Below are positions 18,457-28,084 of a DNA stretch of 64,000 bases, in pieces. Location: contig JALHNT010000016.1 in the NCBI GenBank assembly GCA_022843385.1, positions 1 to 64,000 on the forward strand, given 5' to 3'. Source of the stretch: Anaerolineae bacterium (GTDB taxonomy: Bacteria; Chloroflexota; Anaerolineae; Aggregatilineales; Phototrophicaceae). Within the stretch, counting starts at the first letter, position 1. The number at the start of each line of letters is the position of its first letter. A model generated the notes under the pieces. It searched no databases, was not told the origin of the DNA, and saw only the letters and a program-made list of their open reading frames with translations. The position numbers and the translations under genes are program-made.

Positions 18457-19431
18457 TCAGCCGATTCGTTCCGCCCGGCGGACGGCGAAGGCCAGAATCC
18501 ATTCGGTCAGGGCGGACTGTACCATGGCGAAGGCCAGCAAGGTAATGCCGAAGAACACACCATAGGGGATGGTGGCCCAGACTTCGCTGTAGAATCCCAG
18601 ATGCAGATAAGACAATCCCCAGTCGCCGACAGCGCCGAAGGTCGCCATCAGCAGCCACGACTCCAGATTGCCCAGCGTGGTCAGTTCACCCCGAATGAAA
18701 ATGGTCGCGCCATAGACCAACGCGCCGACAATAAACAGGCGCAGGATCACGCCGATCATCTGCACCATCACACTGTACACCCGCTGCTGGATGCTGACCG
18801 AAATCAGCAGTCCAAAGGCGGCGATCAGGCCGATGCTGGTGAAGGGCAGCAGCAAACCCGCTGTCATGAGAAAAGCCAGCAGCAGCGCCCCGACCACCGG
18901 CGAAATTTCCGGGGTGATGTTGTTGATGAGCAGATCGATGTAGCGCCCTTGAAAGGCTGTCAAATCATAGAGGATGCCGGCGATCATGCCGATGCGGACG
19001 ACCAGGATGATGCCGAGGATGAAGCGCAGTCGGTAGTAAACGGTGGCCCAGCGGGCGCGCAGCGACAGACCCGCGCCGGATTCGGTGGCGCGCAGATTAT
19101 CCCAGGTCTGGCGGCGTTTCTGTTCGCTGACGGCATTCACGGTCAGCGCCAACGCGCCCACCTGTGCCAGCACTTGCAGCGCCAGCGTCGGCCAGTACAC
19201 CAGATTGATGGCGCTCTCGGTCAGATTTTGCCCCAGCGGATTTTGCAGCAGGCCGGTGCCGATCACATAACCGGCCACGAATAACAGCACCACCACCAGC
19301 GACAGTCCCGCCGCCTGGGCATAGCGCGTGCGCCGGGGTACCCGCTGCAATAAGCCCAGTTCGTAACGGACATGGGGATGACGCGGGCGCGCCCAGTCCG
19401 GCAATTGCATACCAAGTCGCTGCAATAACAT
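18457..19431 (-). CDS. Polytopic membrane protein at the end of the AddAB operon
   Basis: 324 residues. After a cytoplasmic N-terminus of about 40 residues, roughly seven hydrophobic helices are visible (for example AAGLSLVVVLLFVAGYVIG, GALLLAFLMTAGLLLPFTSI and TIPYGVFFGITLLAFAM). A cytoplasmic segment EQKRRQTWDNLRATESGAG after the second helix resembles the loop of ABC-2-type permeases, but no ATPase is nearby. Only 2 bp separate the addA-like stop from this start, so it is co-translated with the nuclease genes. Function unknown. Confidence 0.65.
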   Translation of the reverse strand: MLLQRLGMQLPDWARPRHPHVRYELGLLQRVPRRTRYAQAAGLSLVVVLLFVAGYVIGTGLLQNPLGQNLTESAINLVYWPTLALQVLAQVGALALTVNAVSEQKRRQTWDNLRATESGAGLSLRARWATVYYRLRFILGIILVVRIGMIAGILYDLTAFQGRYIDLLINNITPEISPVVGALLLAFLMTAGLLLPFTSIGLIAAFGLLISVSIQQRVYSVMVQMIGVILRLFIVGALVYGATIFIRGELTTLGNLESWLLMATFGAVGDWGLSYLHLGFYSEVWATIPYGVFFGITLLAFAMVQSALTEWILAFAVRRAERIG

Positions 19432-19433
19432 AG

Positions 19434-22400
19434 TTACTCCTCATCCAGTAACAAACGACCGATCTTTTGCTCCAGTTGGGTCAGCGCATCCATCCACTCC
19501 GCTGTCGTCACCTGCACCGTCTCACCATAACGGATGTAGTGGATGAAGACGTCGGGCGTGATGGACTGACCTGTCACGGCCAGCAATTGCTGCTGGGCGG
19601 CGGCGGCATAGACGCCGACCTGTAAATGATAGCGTCTGGCGTGTTCGACCACCACCTGTTGATCGACCGGGCTGTGATACCCCGGCACATGGCTGGTCTT
19701 GTAATCCAGCACCACCCACACCCCATCGGCACGCTGGAACAGCACATCCAGCACACCATGCACCACCCGCTGCTGGGCACGGTATACAAAGGGGATTTCT
19801 CGATATAGCCGTGTGGCCTGCCGCATGGCATCGTAGATCGGGCTGGTCAGCGTGTCGTGCAGCAAGCGGACGGCTTCGCGCACGGCATATTCCTGCTGCC
19901 GCTGATCGACCACCCCGAGCTGCCAGGCATAATTGACCAGTCCCAGATTCAGCGCTTCGCCTTGTGGAATGACCGAGTATCCCAGCACACGATGCACCAT
20001 CTCGCCGATGATGCGCCGTGAGACCTCCTGTGGCTGGTAACGGATGCGATCAATCGTCGCCGGCGCTTCATGCAGCAGATTCTGCCGCACCTTACGGGCA
20101 TAGAAATCGTCGATAGCGGCTGCTCCCAGATCAGCGATCTGGGAGGCGGTCATATGGCGGGCGATGGCTGTGCGATCTTTGGGGATGCTGCCCAACAGTG
20201 TCGGCACATCGCCTTGCAACGCCAGCGGGTTGCCCTGCTGTATGACGGGATCATCCCACAGTGCCGCCGACTCCTTGCTGCCCAGCGCCAGTTCATCATC
20301 GCCGGGTGGGGTAGGGGGAATGGTCAGCCGCACTGCGCCGACTTCGGGTATTGTGACCACCTGAGTCCCGGCAACCAGTGTGACATCACTCAGCCGCAGT
20401 GCCCGCCACAGCCAGTCCATCCAGCTATTGCCCATCTTTTCCGCGTCGCCGGTTGGGAGTTGCCCGGAAAGGAGCAGGTAATCCTGGGCGCGGGTGGCCG
20501 CCACGTAGAGCAGGCGTTTGCGTTCGGCTGTCAGCCGCGCCTCATCCAGCCGCCGCGCCTGTAGATACGAAGCCGGTTCCACCAGTTTGTTTTCGGCCTC
20601 GTCGTACACCTGACACACCAGCCCCACCAGCGGATCATACAGTGCAGCCCTGCGTTCATAGGCATTGCGCTTCCAGCCCACATCCGCCAGCGCCACCAAC
20701 GGGAATTCCAGTCCTTTGCTGGCATGGACGCTCATCAGCGTCACGGCGTTCTGGGCATCCACCGCTGCCTGTCCCTCGCGGACTTCGGGGGTCGTCAGAT
20801 CGCGCAGCATTTGCTGGAAAACACCCAATGTAATCTGACCGCTGGCTTCGGCTTTGTCCAGCAGCTTCTCGACATTGCCGCGCCGCTGTGCGCCATCCGG
20901 CAGACCGGTCAACGTCGCCAGATAGCCGGTCATGTCGAGCGCCCCGCGCAGCAGTTCGGCGATGGTCACCCGTCCAACCTGCTGCCGCAGCCGTCGCAGG
21001 ACATCGCTGACGAACCGCAGCCGTTCCGCATCCTCTTCGGGTGGATCAACCGGTTCCTGAACCGCCTGCCACAAACTCAGTCGATTGCCGTCAGCAGCGC
21101 GTTGCAGCCGCAGCGCCAGCAGCGCATCATCGCTCAGGGCGAATAAGGGGGAACGCAGCGCCGATGCCAGCGCCAGATCATCGCCGGGGTTGTGCAGTGC
21201 CGTCAGCAGATCGATGAGGTCCCACACCTCCTGACGGCTGTAATAGCCGCGCCCGGAGATCGTCACAAACGGCAGCCCGACGGCCTTGAAGATATCCTCG
21301 TAGAGGTTAATGCTGGAGGTGGCCTGAAACAGGATCGCCATATCCCGATACAGAATCGGACGTCGCTCTCGCTGTTCCTTGTCGAAGATCAGCCGGCCTG
21401 CTGCAACCAGCTCACCCAGCCGTTTCCCGAGCGCGTAAGCCTCCCACTGGCGCAGATGTTCTTTGTCATCCGCGTCTTCGGCGGCGTACTGTTTGTCGAT
21501 CAGGATGAGTTCGATAGGCGGCGCGTCATCCGGCGAGTCAGGGCGATGGGCGGTCATCCCCTCACCCAATTCCACCTGATACGCCCTCACCGGACTGGTT
21601 GGATCACGCACCAGGATTTGGGCGAAGAGCGCGTTGAGCGCTGTCACCAGAGTGCGATGAGTGCGGAATGAGGTGGCGAGCGCCAGTTGGTCACCGCCAG
21701 CTTCGGTGATCGTTCGCTGCACGTCGTTGAAAACGCTGACATCCGCCCCGCGAAAAGCGTAGATCGACTGCTTGGGATCACCGACGACGAACAGGCTGCC
21801 CTCACCGGTCGCTGGTGTTAATGCCTGGGCGATGTTCCACTGGCGCTGGTTGGTATCCTGAAACTCGTCGATCAGCAGATGTTTGAACTCGCCCTTCTGA
21901 TAGCGCTGGCGCACCGCCTCGTGGTCGCTCAAGAGCTGGCTGGTCAGGCGTTCCAGATCATCGAAGTCGAGCTGCGCCCCTTCCTGCTTGGTGCTCCGAT
22001 AAGCCGCCTGACTCAGACGAATCAATTCCGCCCATAACGGCAGCAGCGCCGCAGCCCGTTCGTCCAGCGCATCGGGTGGAGCGCCGATCTCGTCCAGCGC
22101 TTGCTCGACGGCGGCTCGTATGGTTTTGAGTGCCGCCTTAGCCTGATTGAAGGCCTCCTCGCTGCCCCAATTGCTCTTACTGCCCCCCCTCAGGTTGATG
22201 CTTTTCTTCAGCCGTTCCAGCGCTTCCATCACCAGGTTGAAGTCATCGGCGCTGTTGAGGGTCTCGATCAGACTGCGACTGCTCGTCCAGATGTCCATCA
22301 GCTTGTCGTCGTTGCTCGGCCAGCCGTGCGGTGCCTGCCACGCCACCGCCGCTTGATAAGCGCGGTTCTGTCGCAGGGCGGTGATGTGCTGCCAGCCGTG

Positions 22401-22994
22401 CGCCTGCCACAACGCCTGCCAGCGCTGCATGAGATTGTCCGGCAGCGGTTCCAGGTCTACCTCAAGCAGTTGGGTCAGCGTGCTGTGAATCAGGCTGGGA
22501 TCGTATTCGACCAGCAGCCGGTTGAGGGGGTGGTCGGGCGTGGTGACAATCGCCTGCATCACCTGTTCCAGCGCTTCGTCGCGCAGGATGTCGGCATTCA
22601 CTTCTTCCAGCACTTCAAAGGCCGGGTCGATGCCGGCCTCGGCCGCGTTGGCGCGCAGGATGGAAGCGCACAGGCTGTGAATGGTGCCGATGCGGGCGCT
22701 ATCCATCGCCGCGATGCGACTGGCCCATAAGTCGCGCTGATCGGGCGCGGCCTCGGCATAGCGCGTTTCCAGCGCTTTCCGCACCCGATCCCGCATTTCC
22801 TGGGCGGCTTTGTTGGTGAAGGTGATGGCGACCAGCGCGTTCAGCGGCCATTCCGGATGGGCATCCAGCAGCGCCAGGTAACGCTGCACCAGCACATAAG
22901 TCTTGCCCGACCCTGCGCCGGCCACCACCACCAGATCGCGATCATGGATGTGGATGGCCTGCTGCTGCACCTGGGTAGCTAGAGAGTCGCTCAT
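19434..22994 (-). CDS. addA: AddA-like helicase-nuclease subunit
   Basis: 1186 residues from ATG 22994, chosen because it overlaps the AddB-like stop (ATGA). UvrD-type superfamily 1 helicase motifs are all visible: VVAGAGSGKTYVLVQRY (Walker A), TFTNKAAQEMRDRV, GTIHSLCASIL, LIDEFQDTNQRQW (Walker B), VVGDPKQSIYAFRG, SVHASKGLEFPLV and LLYVAATRAQD. The C-terminus has a RecB-type nuclease domain with GVLDVLFQ and VLDYKTSHV (the D-x-K core). With AddB it should process double-strand DNA ends for recombination and degrade foreign DNA. The gene belongs to a five-gene operon that also holds a NERD protein and a response regulator. Confidence 0.9.
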   Translation of the reverse strand: MSDSLATQVQQQAIHIHDRDLVVVAGAGSGKTYVLVQRYLALLDAHPEWPLNALVAITFTNKAAQEMRDRVRKALETRYAEAAPDQRDLWASRIAAMDSARIGTIHSLCASILRANAAEAGIDPAFEVLEEVNADILRDEALEQVMQAIVTTPDHPLNRLLVEYDPSLIHSTLTQLLEVDLEPLPDNLMQRWQALWQAHGWQHITALRQNRAYQAAVAWQAPHGWPSNDDKLMDIWTSSRSLIETLNSADDFNLVMEALERLKKSINLRGGSKSNWGSEEAFNQAKAALKTIRAAVEQALDEIGAPPDALDERAAALLPLWAELIRLSQAAYRSTKQEGAQLDFDDLERLTSQLLSDHEAVRQRYQKGEFKHLLIDEFQDTNQRQWNIAQALTPATGEGSLFVVGDPKQSIYAFRGADVSVFNDVQRTITEAGGDQLALATSFRTHRTLVTALNALFAQILVRDPTSPVRAYQVELGEGMTAHRPDSPDDAPPIELILIDKQYAAEDADDKEHLRQWEAYALGKRLGELVAAGRLIFDKEQRERRPILYRDMAILFQATSSINLYEDIFKAVGLPFVTISGRGYYSRQEVWDLIDLLTALHNPGDDLALASALRSPLFALSDDALLALRLQRAADGNRLSLWQAVQEPVDPPEEDAERLRFVSDVLRRLRQQVGRVTIAELLRGALDMTGYLATLTGLPDGAQRRGNVEKLLDKAEASGQITLGVFQQMLRDLTTPEVREGQAAVDAQNAVTLMSVHASKGLEFPLVALADVGWKRNAYERRAALYDPLVGLVCQVYDEAENKLVEPASYLQARRLDEARLTAERKRLLYVAATRAQDYLLLSGQLPTGDAEKMGNSWMDWLWRALRLSDVTLVAGTQVVTIPEVGAVRLTIPPTPPGDDELALGSKESAALWDDPVIQQGNPLALQGDVPTLLGSIPKDRTAIARHMTASQIADLGAAAIDDFYARKVRQNLLHEAPATIDRIRYQPQEVSRRIIGEMVHRVLGYSVIPQGEALNLGLVNYAWQLGVVDQRQQEYAVREAVRLLHDTLTSPIYDAMRQATRLYREIPFVYRAQQRVVHGVLDVLFQRADGVWVVLDYKTSHVPGYHSPVDQQVVVEHARRYHLQVGVYAAAAQQQLLAVTGQSITPDVFIHYIRYGETVQVTTAEWMDALTQLEQKIGRLLLDEE

Positions 22995-25900
22995 TTGCGC
23001 ATCACTCCGATGCGGCACAGGTGGGTGTAGTCACAATAATGGGTGCAGGCAGCGCCTTTGCGCTGGCGCGGATGGGCGGCGAAATCACCGGCGCGTCCGG
23101 CCTGGAGATGCTCGGTCAGGCGCGCGCGCGCTTCATCCAGCGCCGCGGCATCATCCTCATCTTCCAGATGCAGGCCGCCGCTGGTCTTCTGATTGCTGAT
23201 GTGCCAGAAGGCACCGCCCAACACCCCGGTTGGCTTATCCGCATCCGGGAGCTGGTCGAGGATGACCTGACTCGCCAGCAGATAGAGCATCATTTGAAAG
23301 TTGACGCCAGTGCGCATATCGCTGACCGGGATGGTGGTGCTGCCGGTTTTGTAATCGACCACGATCACCTGATCGCCGACCCGATCCATCCGGTCGATGA
23401 AGCCGATGACGCGCAGACTCCCCAACCCATCGCTGATGAACAGATCGAGCGTATGGTCATCTCGCGGGCTGAACGGCGTTTCCAGTAGATAGGGCAGCCG
23501 TGTCTGCTGCTCCACCAGTTTGTTCAAGGGACTCTGTTCCGAGAAGTCCAGCCGCATCAGCGCTTCCAGCTTCCGCAGGATGGCGATTTGTTCCTGCTGC
23601 CACAACGCCGACTGGCGAAAACCGATGGCCTCCGGCGCAGTGGCGAAGACCTGCTGGGCGACTTCTCGCAGGGTGGCGACCGCCTGCTCCTGATGATCGG
23701 CTGTGATGGCGATGCCTTCAGTCTTGAGTCGGGCGTAGGTCTGTTCCAGGATGGCATGGTTGAGCGTCCCGCGCTGGGCGGCATCCATTCCTTCTTCCGG
23801 CTCTTCGATGGCCTCCAGCTTCAGCAGCCGCTTGGCGAAGAAACGAAAGCCACACGCTCCATAATCATTGAACTGGCTGGCGCTCCAGCGGCGCTGCGGG
23901 CCGAGTTCGTGCGCCACCCAATCCAGCAGGCGTGGTGTACGCAACCGTCCCGAATACTGGTCAAACCCACGACGGGTCATGCGGCGGCGCTCGATCTGAC
24001 GGGCGTGGCGGATGTGCGCCCAGAGCTGCGGCTGCTGTTGCAACAGCCAGTGGTACGCTCCGGCTAAGGCCGCATGTTCTGCTGTGCCATTCAACGCTGC
24101 GGCGACGGTCAGCGCTACTTCTGCCGGAGTCGCCGCCTGTTGCAGCGGAAGGGCCATGCCAGGGCGTAGCCTATGCTCCTCAATGCGCTCGGCGGCATCG
24201 GAGTAAATTACCTGCACCGCCCGCCACAGATGGCTGGCCGGCCACAGGCTGCCATTCTGGGTGGTGGGTCGTGTGAGCGTCAGCGTCTCGCGCGCCTGAC
24301 TGATGAGTTCGTAAAACAGCCCTTCATCGGCGGCGCGTTCGGCCTGGGTCTCCAGCAGCACACCGGCCTGGCGCAGGCGTTCCCGTTCACTGTCCAGGTA
24401 CAGTGGATCTTCTGCCGTCGGTGCCGGGAAGATACCTTCCGATAGACCGGGGATGAACACATGGCGATGGGGCAGGCCGCGCCCATCGGCGACGGTGGTG
24501 ATGAGGACGCGCCCGAAACGATTGGGGCTGCGTTCGACCGCCGCTGTGCCGACGGCTTTCTTGAGATCATTCAGGAATACTGCCCAGGTCGAGTGAGTCG
24601 CCTGGGAGAGATTCAAGGCGGCCAGCAAGCGCTGTGCTGCCAGCAGGTTGCGCAGCAGGTGCTTGAACTCGTGCAAGGCGATCAGATCACGGCTCAGGAG
24701 CGCGGGGGTATCGACCATATCACGGATCTGCTGGATGATGCCCAGGCCGCTGGTCAGATTCTCGTTGGCCGGGTCGTCATCCGGGTCTGTTTCTGGGTCG
24801 CTTCCCAGCAGCTCTTCCAGCCAGATGATATACCGGTCGATGCTGTCGCTCTCGCGCGATGTGATCGTGTTGAAGAATGCGGTCAGCGACTTCGCCAGCG
24901 CTTGCGCCTGTTCGGGTTCGAGCAGAGCCGCCCGTTCATCGCCATCTTCATCCAGTCGGGGCTGGCTGGCCTGCCGCAGCGCCCGCAGCCAATCCTCCTG
25001 TCCCGCGATTACTGCTTCTTCCCGGCTGACCTTATCGAGCAGATGCACCGCTTCGGTGTCCAATCCCTTGATGCGCAGGTAGGGCGACCCCAGCGCATCG
25101 ATGACTTCGCGCCGGCGAAAATTGCGCCCGGCGATGTCCAGCAGATCGAGGATGGCGATGATGGCCGGGTTGGTCGCCAGCGGCTCGCCGTAGTGCAGCG
25201 CGACCGGCACGCCATACGACCGCGCCGCCTGCGTCAGGGCTGTACCATATCGCTCCCAATCGCGCACCGCGATCAGGATATCGTCGGCGCGTGTGCCAGC
25301 CAGCAGCAGACGCTTGACCGCTCGAATGATGGCTGCCGCTTCCTGTTTTGGTTCAGGCGCTTCAATCCAGTTCGCCTGACCGTCTGACGGGAGCGGTTGG
25401 GCGGCGCTGCGGAAGCTGTTCTCGGTCAGGTGTTGCAGCGCTGGCGGACGTTGATTGGACGACTCAAAAGAGAGCAGCGTCAGGTTGAGCGGCTGCCCCA
25501 GTGCCTCGTGTGCGGTCTGCAAGCGCAACTGTGCCTCGGCGAAACGCCGTCCGACGGTGGCCTCTCGCCCTGGTACGGTCGGCAGTGTCACAAGCGTTTG
25601 CTGGGTGCGGGCGCTCAACAGTGTCACCAGTTGGGTTTGCAGTGCATTGAATTGATCGAACCCATCCACCAGCAGCAGTGCCACATCCGCCGCCAGTTGG
25701 CTCTGGTCGCGCACCTGATCCAGCGCCAGCCAGCCTTCGCCTTCGCGATCCACCAGGTCATTCTCGCGCAGTTTGTCCTGATAGCGGGCATAGATCAAGG
25801 CCAGTTCACGATCCTTGTCACTGCTGGCGGCTGCGGCGAAGACTTCCGGTGGGATGACATTCTGCTTCAATTCATCGAGGAAAGTAGCGATCACCCGCGT

Positions 25901-26263
25901 GAAACCGGGGGTATCGGCGATGGCGCGGAAAATCCTCAACTGACCCTGCTGGTTCAGGTCGTTAATGACCGCCCGGATCAGCCACAACCGCGCGGTCGGG
26001 TCAAGCTCGCGCTGCGGTAGACCGGCGCTTTCCAGCAGGCGGGCATACAGGCTGTAGAAGTTGAAGAAGTGAATGTTGAAATAAACCGGCGGCGCGGTGG
26101 GGTCATCAATGAGGCGCTGACGGAAGGCATCTTCCTGACGTTTGCCGGGAAGCAGCACCCAGATCGGCGCGAAGGGCTGCTGTTGGATGACGCGGTTCAT
26201 CACCCCCAGCGCATAATGGGTTTTGCCCGCCCCGACCGGCCCCAGCGCTAACTCGGTCGCCAT
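22991..26263 (-). CDS. addB: AddB-like nuclease subunit with Fe-S cluster motif
   Basis: 1090 residues. It begins with a Walker A motif (LGPVGAGKTHYAL) as in AddB/RexB, then has a degenerate helicase-like body. The C-terminal nuclease domain carries RWSASQFNDYGACGFRFFAK (first Cys), VIGFIDRMDRV and IVVDYKTGST (nuclease core), and CTHYCDYTHLCR. Together these give the four Cys of the AddB-type 4Fe-4S cluster. It pairs with the downstream AddA-like subunit through a 4-bp overlap. It starts 3 bp after the NERD gene stop. Chi recognition cannot be judged. Confidence 0.85.
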   Translation of the reverse strand: MATELALGPVGAGKTHYALGVMNRVIQQQPFAPIWVLLPGKRQEDAFRQRLIDDPTAPPVYFNIHFFNFYSLYARLLESAGLPQRELDPTARLWLIRAVINDLNQQGQLRIFRAIADTPGFTRVIATFLDELKQNVIPPEVFAAAASSDKDRELALIYARYQDKLRENDLVDREGEGWLALDQVRDQSQLAADVALLLVDGFDQFNALQTQLVTLLSARTQQTLVTLPTVPGREATVGRRFAEAQLRLQTAHEALGQPLNLTLLSFESSNQRPPALQHLTENSFRSAAQPLPSDGQANWIEAPEPKQEAAAIIRAVKRLLLAGTRADDILIAVRDWERYGTALTQAARSYGVPVALHYGEPLATNPAIIAILDLLDIAGRNFRRREVIDALGSPYLRIKGLDTEAVHLLDKVSREEAVIAGQEDWLRALRQASQPRLDEDGDERAALLEPEQAQALAKSLTAFFNTITSRESDSIDRYIIWLEELLGSDPETDPDDDPANENLTSGLGIIQQIRDMVDTPALLSRDLIALHEFKHLLRNLLAAQRLLAALNLSQATHSTWAVFLNDLKKAVGTAAVERSPNRFGRVLITTVADGRGLPHRHVFIPGLSEGIFPAPTAEDPLYLDSERERLRQAGVLLETQAERAADEGLFYELISQARETLTLTRPTTQNGSLWPASHLWRAVQVIYSDAAERIEEHRLRPGMALPLQQAATPAEVALTVAAALNGTAEHAALAGAYHWLLQQQPQLWAHIRHARQIERRRMTRRGFDQYSGRLRTPRLLDWVAHELGPQRRWSASQFNDYGACGFRFFAKRLLKLEAIEEPEEGMDAAQRGTLNHAILEQTYARLKTEGIAITADHQEQAVATLREVAQQVFATAPEAIGFRQSALWQQEQIAILRKLEALMRLDFSEQSPLNKLVEQQTRLPYLLETPFSPRDDHTLDLFISDGLGSLRVIGFIDRMDRVGDQVIVVDYKTGSTTIPVSDMRTGVNFQMMLYLLASQVILDQLPDADKPTGVLGGAFWHISNQKTSGGLHLEDEDDAAALDEARARLTEHLQAGRAGDFAAHPRQRKGAACTHYCDYTHLCRIGVMRK

Positions 26264-26266
26264 CGC

Positions 26267-27019
26267 CTATTCGAGCAGCAGACGGCGCACGGCCGCCGCC
26301 CATTCCACCGGGACGCGGTCGGGCTTGGCGAGGTACTGCTTGCCCAGGTTTTGTCCCAGTGTGTGCAGATGGCTGATCTGGACGACCGGATTTTTCTCGG
26401 CGATCTGCGCCGCCCCTGGCCCGGCAGTGAAGACGATGATGCCGAACACCGGCACATCAGCCAGATTCTTGCGGGCCATGAATTCGCGCAGGCGTTTTAC
26501 ATCTTCAACCGTTTCCTGCGTCGGGTTAATCTTCCAGGGTAGCCACTCGTTGTCTTTGGGGTTCAGCCGCAGCCAGTTGCCGGCTTCGTTGGCGAAGTTG
26601 CCCTGGCTATCCAGAATGCGGAAGACCAGCACACCAGGCGGCCCAAGCAGCACCGCGTCAATATAGCCGATGCCGGGTTTGTTGATGTTGCGAATGAAGG
26701 AATAGCGATTGTCAAACGTGCCGGTCTGGGTCAGATACTCGCCAGTCAGCAGCGCCAGATCGTTCTCTTTGCGGCGGGTGAGGGCGCGGATACCCATCGC
26801 AATCGCCAGGATCACCACCACAATGCCGCCATAGAGCAGGAAACTGGTGATGATGTCATACACCCAGAACAGGGGATGGGTGCGCGGCAGCAGCAGAATC
26901 GTGGTGAAAACCAAACCAAGCACCGTCATCAGAACGCCGACGGCCAGCACAATAAATCCCAGTTGCAGCAGTTGTGTCGAGCGACGGTTCAGCGCTCGAA
27001 CGGGCGCAATGTTATCCAT
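26267..27019 (-). CDS. Membrane-anchored NERD (nuclease-related) domain protein
   Basis: 250 residues. Two N-terminal transmembrane helices (about residues 19-44 and 56-80) are followed by a cytoplasmic domain of the NERD type: IGYIDAVLLGPPGVLVFRI, then LRLNPKDNEWLPWKINP and VFGIIVFTAGP. NERD folds resemble restriction-endonuclease cores and usually accompany helicases or kinases; here the acidic/Lys nuclease pattern is only partly visible. It sits 10 bp after the response regulator and 3 bp before addB, a context that suggests a role with DNA processing at the membrane. Confidence 0.7.
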   Translation of the reverse strand: MDNIAPVRALNRRSTQLLQLGFIVLAVGVLMTVLGLVFTTILLLPRTHPLFWVYDIITSFLLYGGIVVVILAIAMGIRALTRRKENDLALLTGEYLTQTGTFDNRYSFIRNINKPGIGYIDAVLLGPPGVLVFRILDSQGNFANEAGNWLRLNPKDNEWLPWKINPTQETVEDVKRLREFMARKNLADVPVFGIIVFTAGPGAAQIAEKNPVVQISHLHTLGQNLGKQYLAKPDRVPVEWAAAVRRLLLE

Positions 27020-27029
27020 AGAGTCCGTT

Positions 27030-27464
27030 CTATTTGGGTTTGGGGGCGACTATCTTGGCGCGGCGCGCAGCGATCACTTCTTCCAGAATCTTCTGCAATT
27101 CATTGAAGCGCGGCAGCGGCTTGTACATCAGCTTATCGGCCTGCCCCTGAGTCATCACAACTTTTTCCTCTTCAGGATTCAGCCGGTAGGCCGTGGCGAA
27201 AACAATCGCCACATTCTTCAGAATCGGGCTTTGGCGCAACCGTTCGGCCACATTCACGCCGTTCACACTGCCGGGCAGCCGGATGTCCAGCAGTGCCAGC
27301 TCTGGTAACTCGCCTTTGAATCGTCCCGCGTCAACATCGTCTATCCAGTTTACTGCTTCTTCGCCATCTACAAAGGCCACACCGTCGATGCCCCACATTT
27401 CAAACATCGCCAGCAGCACTTCATAGATATCCGGCTCGTCCTCAACGACCATCCAGGTAGACAA
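27030..27464 (-). CDS. Stand-alone response regulator leading the AddAB operon
   Basis: 144 residues starting with TTG at 27464; AAGGAG lies 7 bp before it and no nearer ATG fits the fold. Receiver signature: WMVVEDEPDI, phospho-acceptor Asp in LALLDIRLPG, FATAYRLN and Lys in YKPLPRFNEL. It has no DNA-binding domain. It is clearly paralogous to the receiver at 27655 on the opposite strand (shared GELPELALLDIR and KPLP-F-EL). The stop is 10 bp from the NERD start, so it heads that operon. Confidence 0.85.
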   Translation of the reverse strand: MSTWMVVEDEPDIYEVLLAMFEMWGIDGVAFVDGEEAVNWIDDVDAGRFKGELPELALLDIRLPGSVNGVNVAERLRQSPILKNVAIVFATAYRLNPEEEKVVMTQGQADKLMYKPLPRFNELQKILEEVIAARRAKIVAPKPK

Positions 27465-27654
27465 AGTGGACTCCTTAGTGGTGATTAACCGTTTCCAACC
27501 ATTATACCGATTTTTTTCTTACACGAGTCGGACAAAATTGAGCGATTCATTAAGCGCATTTCAACGCTTCAGTCTATACTAACGAGTGAGTTGTCGTGCA
27601 GTTCCGACTGCTTGACACCATCTCACAGCCGTTCAGCAGACTCAGGAGGTCGTA

Positions 27655-28065
27655 TTGATATGGCTTATCGCAGAAGATGAAACTGACATTCGTAATCTTC
27701 TGCTCATCGTGATGCAAGCCTGGGGTTACAAAGTCCTGGCTTTTGAAACCGGTCAAAAAGTTTGGGATTGGTTAGACGCGGTTGAGGGTGGAACTTATAC
27801 CGGCGAGCTGCCGGAGCTGGCACTGCTCGATATTCGGATGCCTGGCAAACGGGGTAACGAATGCGCCAATCGAATGCGTTCGCTGGCGGCGTTGCAAAAC
27901 CTGCCCATTGCCCTGATGACAGCCTATTCGCTGAACGAAGCCGAACGGCAGGCCTTCATGAAAAACGATGGCGTTGATGCCATTGTGAACAAGCCGCTGC
28001 CACCCTTTGACGAATTGAAACCTTTGCTGGAGAGTATCATCCAGAAGAAGCGCTCATCCACCTGA
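27655..28065 (+). CDS. Stand-alone response regulator upstream of the histidine kinase
   Basis: 136 residues from TTG 27655, chosen because GGAGG (27645-27649) is 5 bp upstream and the product then begins with the first beta strand (WLIAEDETDIRNL). Phospho-acceptor Asp lies in LALLDIRMPGKRG, with MTAYSLNEAE and NKPLPPFDEL further on. The kinase follows after 19 bp, making a two-gene signalling unit. No output domain is present, so it probably acts by protein contact or in a phosphorelay. Confidence 0.85.
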   Translation: MIWLIAEDETDIRNLLLIVMQAWGYKVLAFETGQKVWDWLDAVEGGTYTGELPELALLDIRMPGKRGNECANRMRSLAALQNLPIALMTAYSLNEAERQAFMKNDGVDAIVNKPLPPFDELKPLLESIIQKKRSST

Positions 28066-28084
28066 TGGAGATGCAGAGAGAAAT

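Noticed and set aside
21192..22730. Several long plus-strand frames opposite the AddA-like gene
   Set aside because: GC-rich third positions leave antisense frames open; the minus-strand frame has full helicase motifs, these have none.
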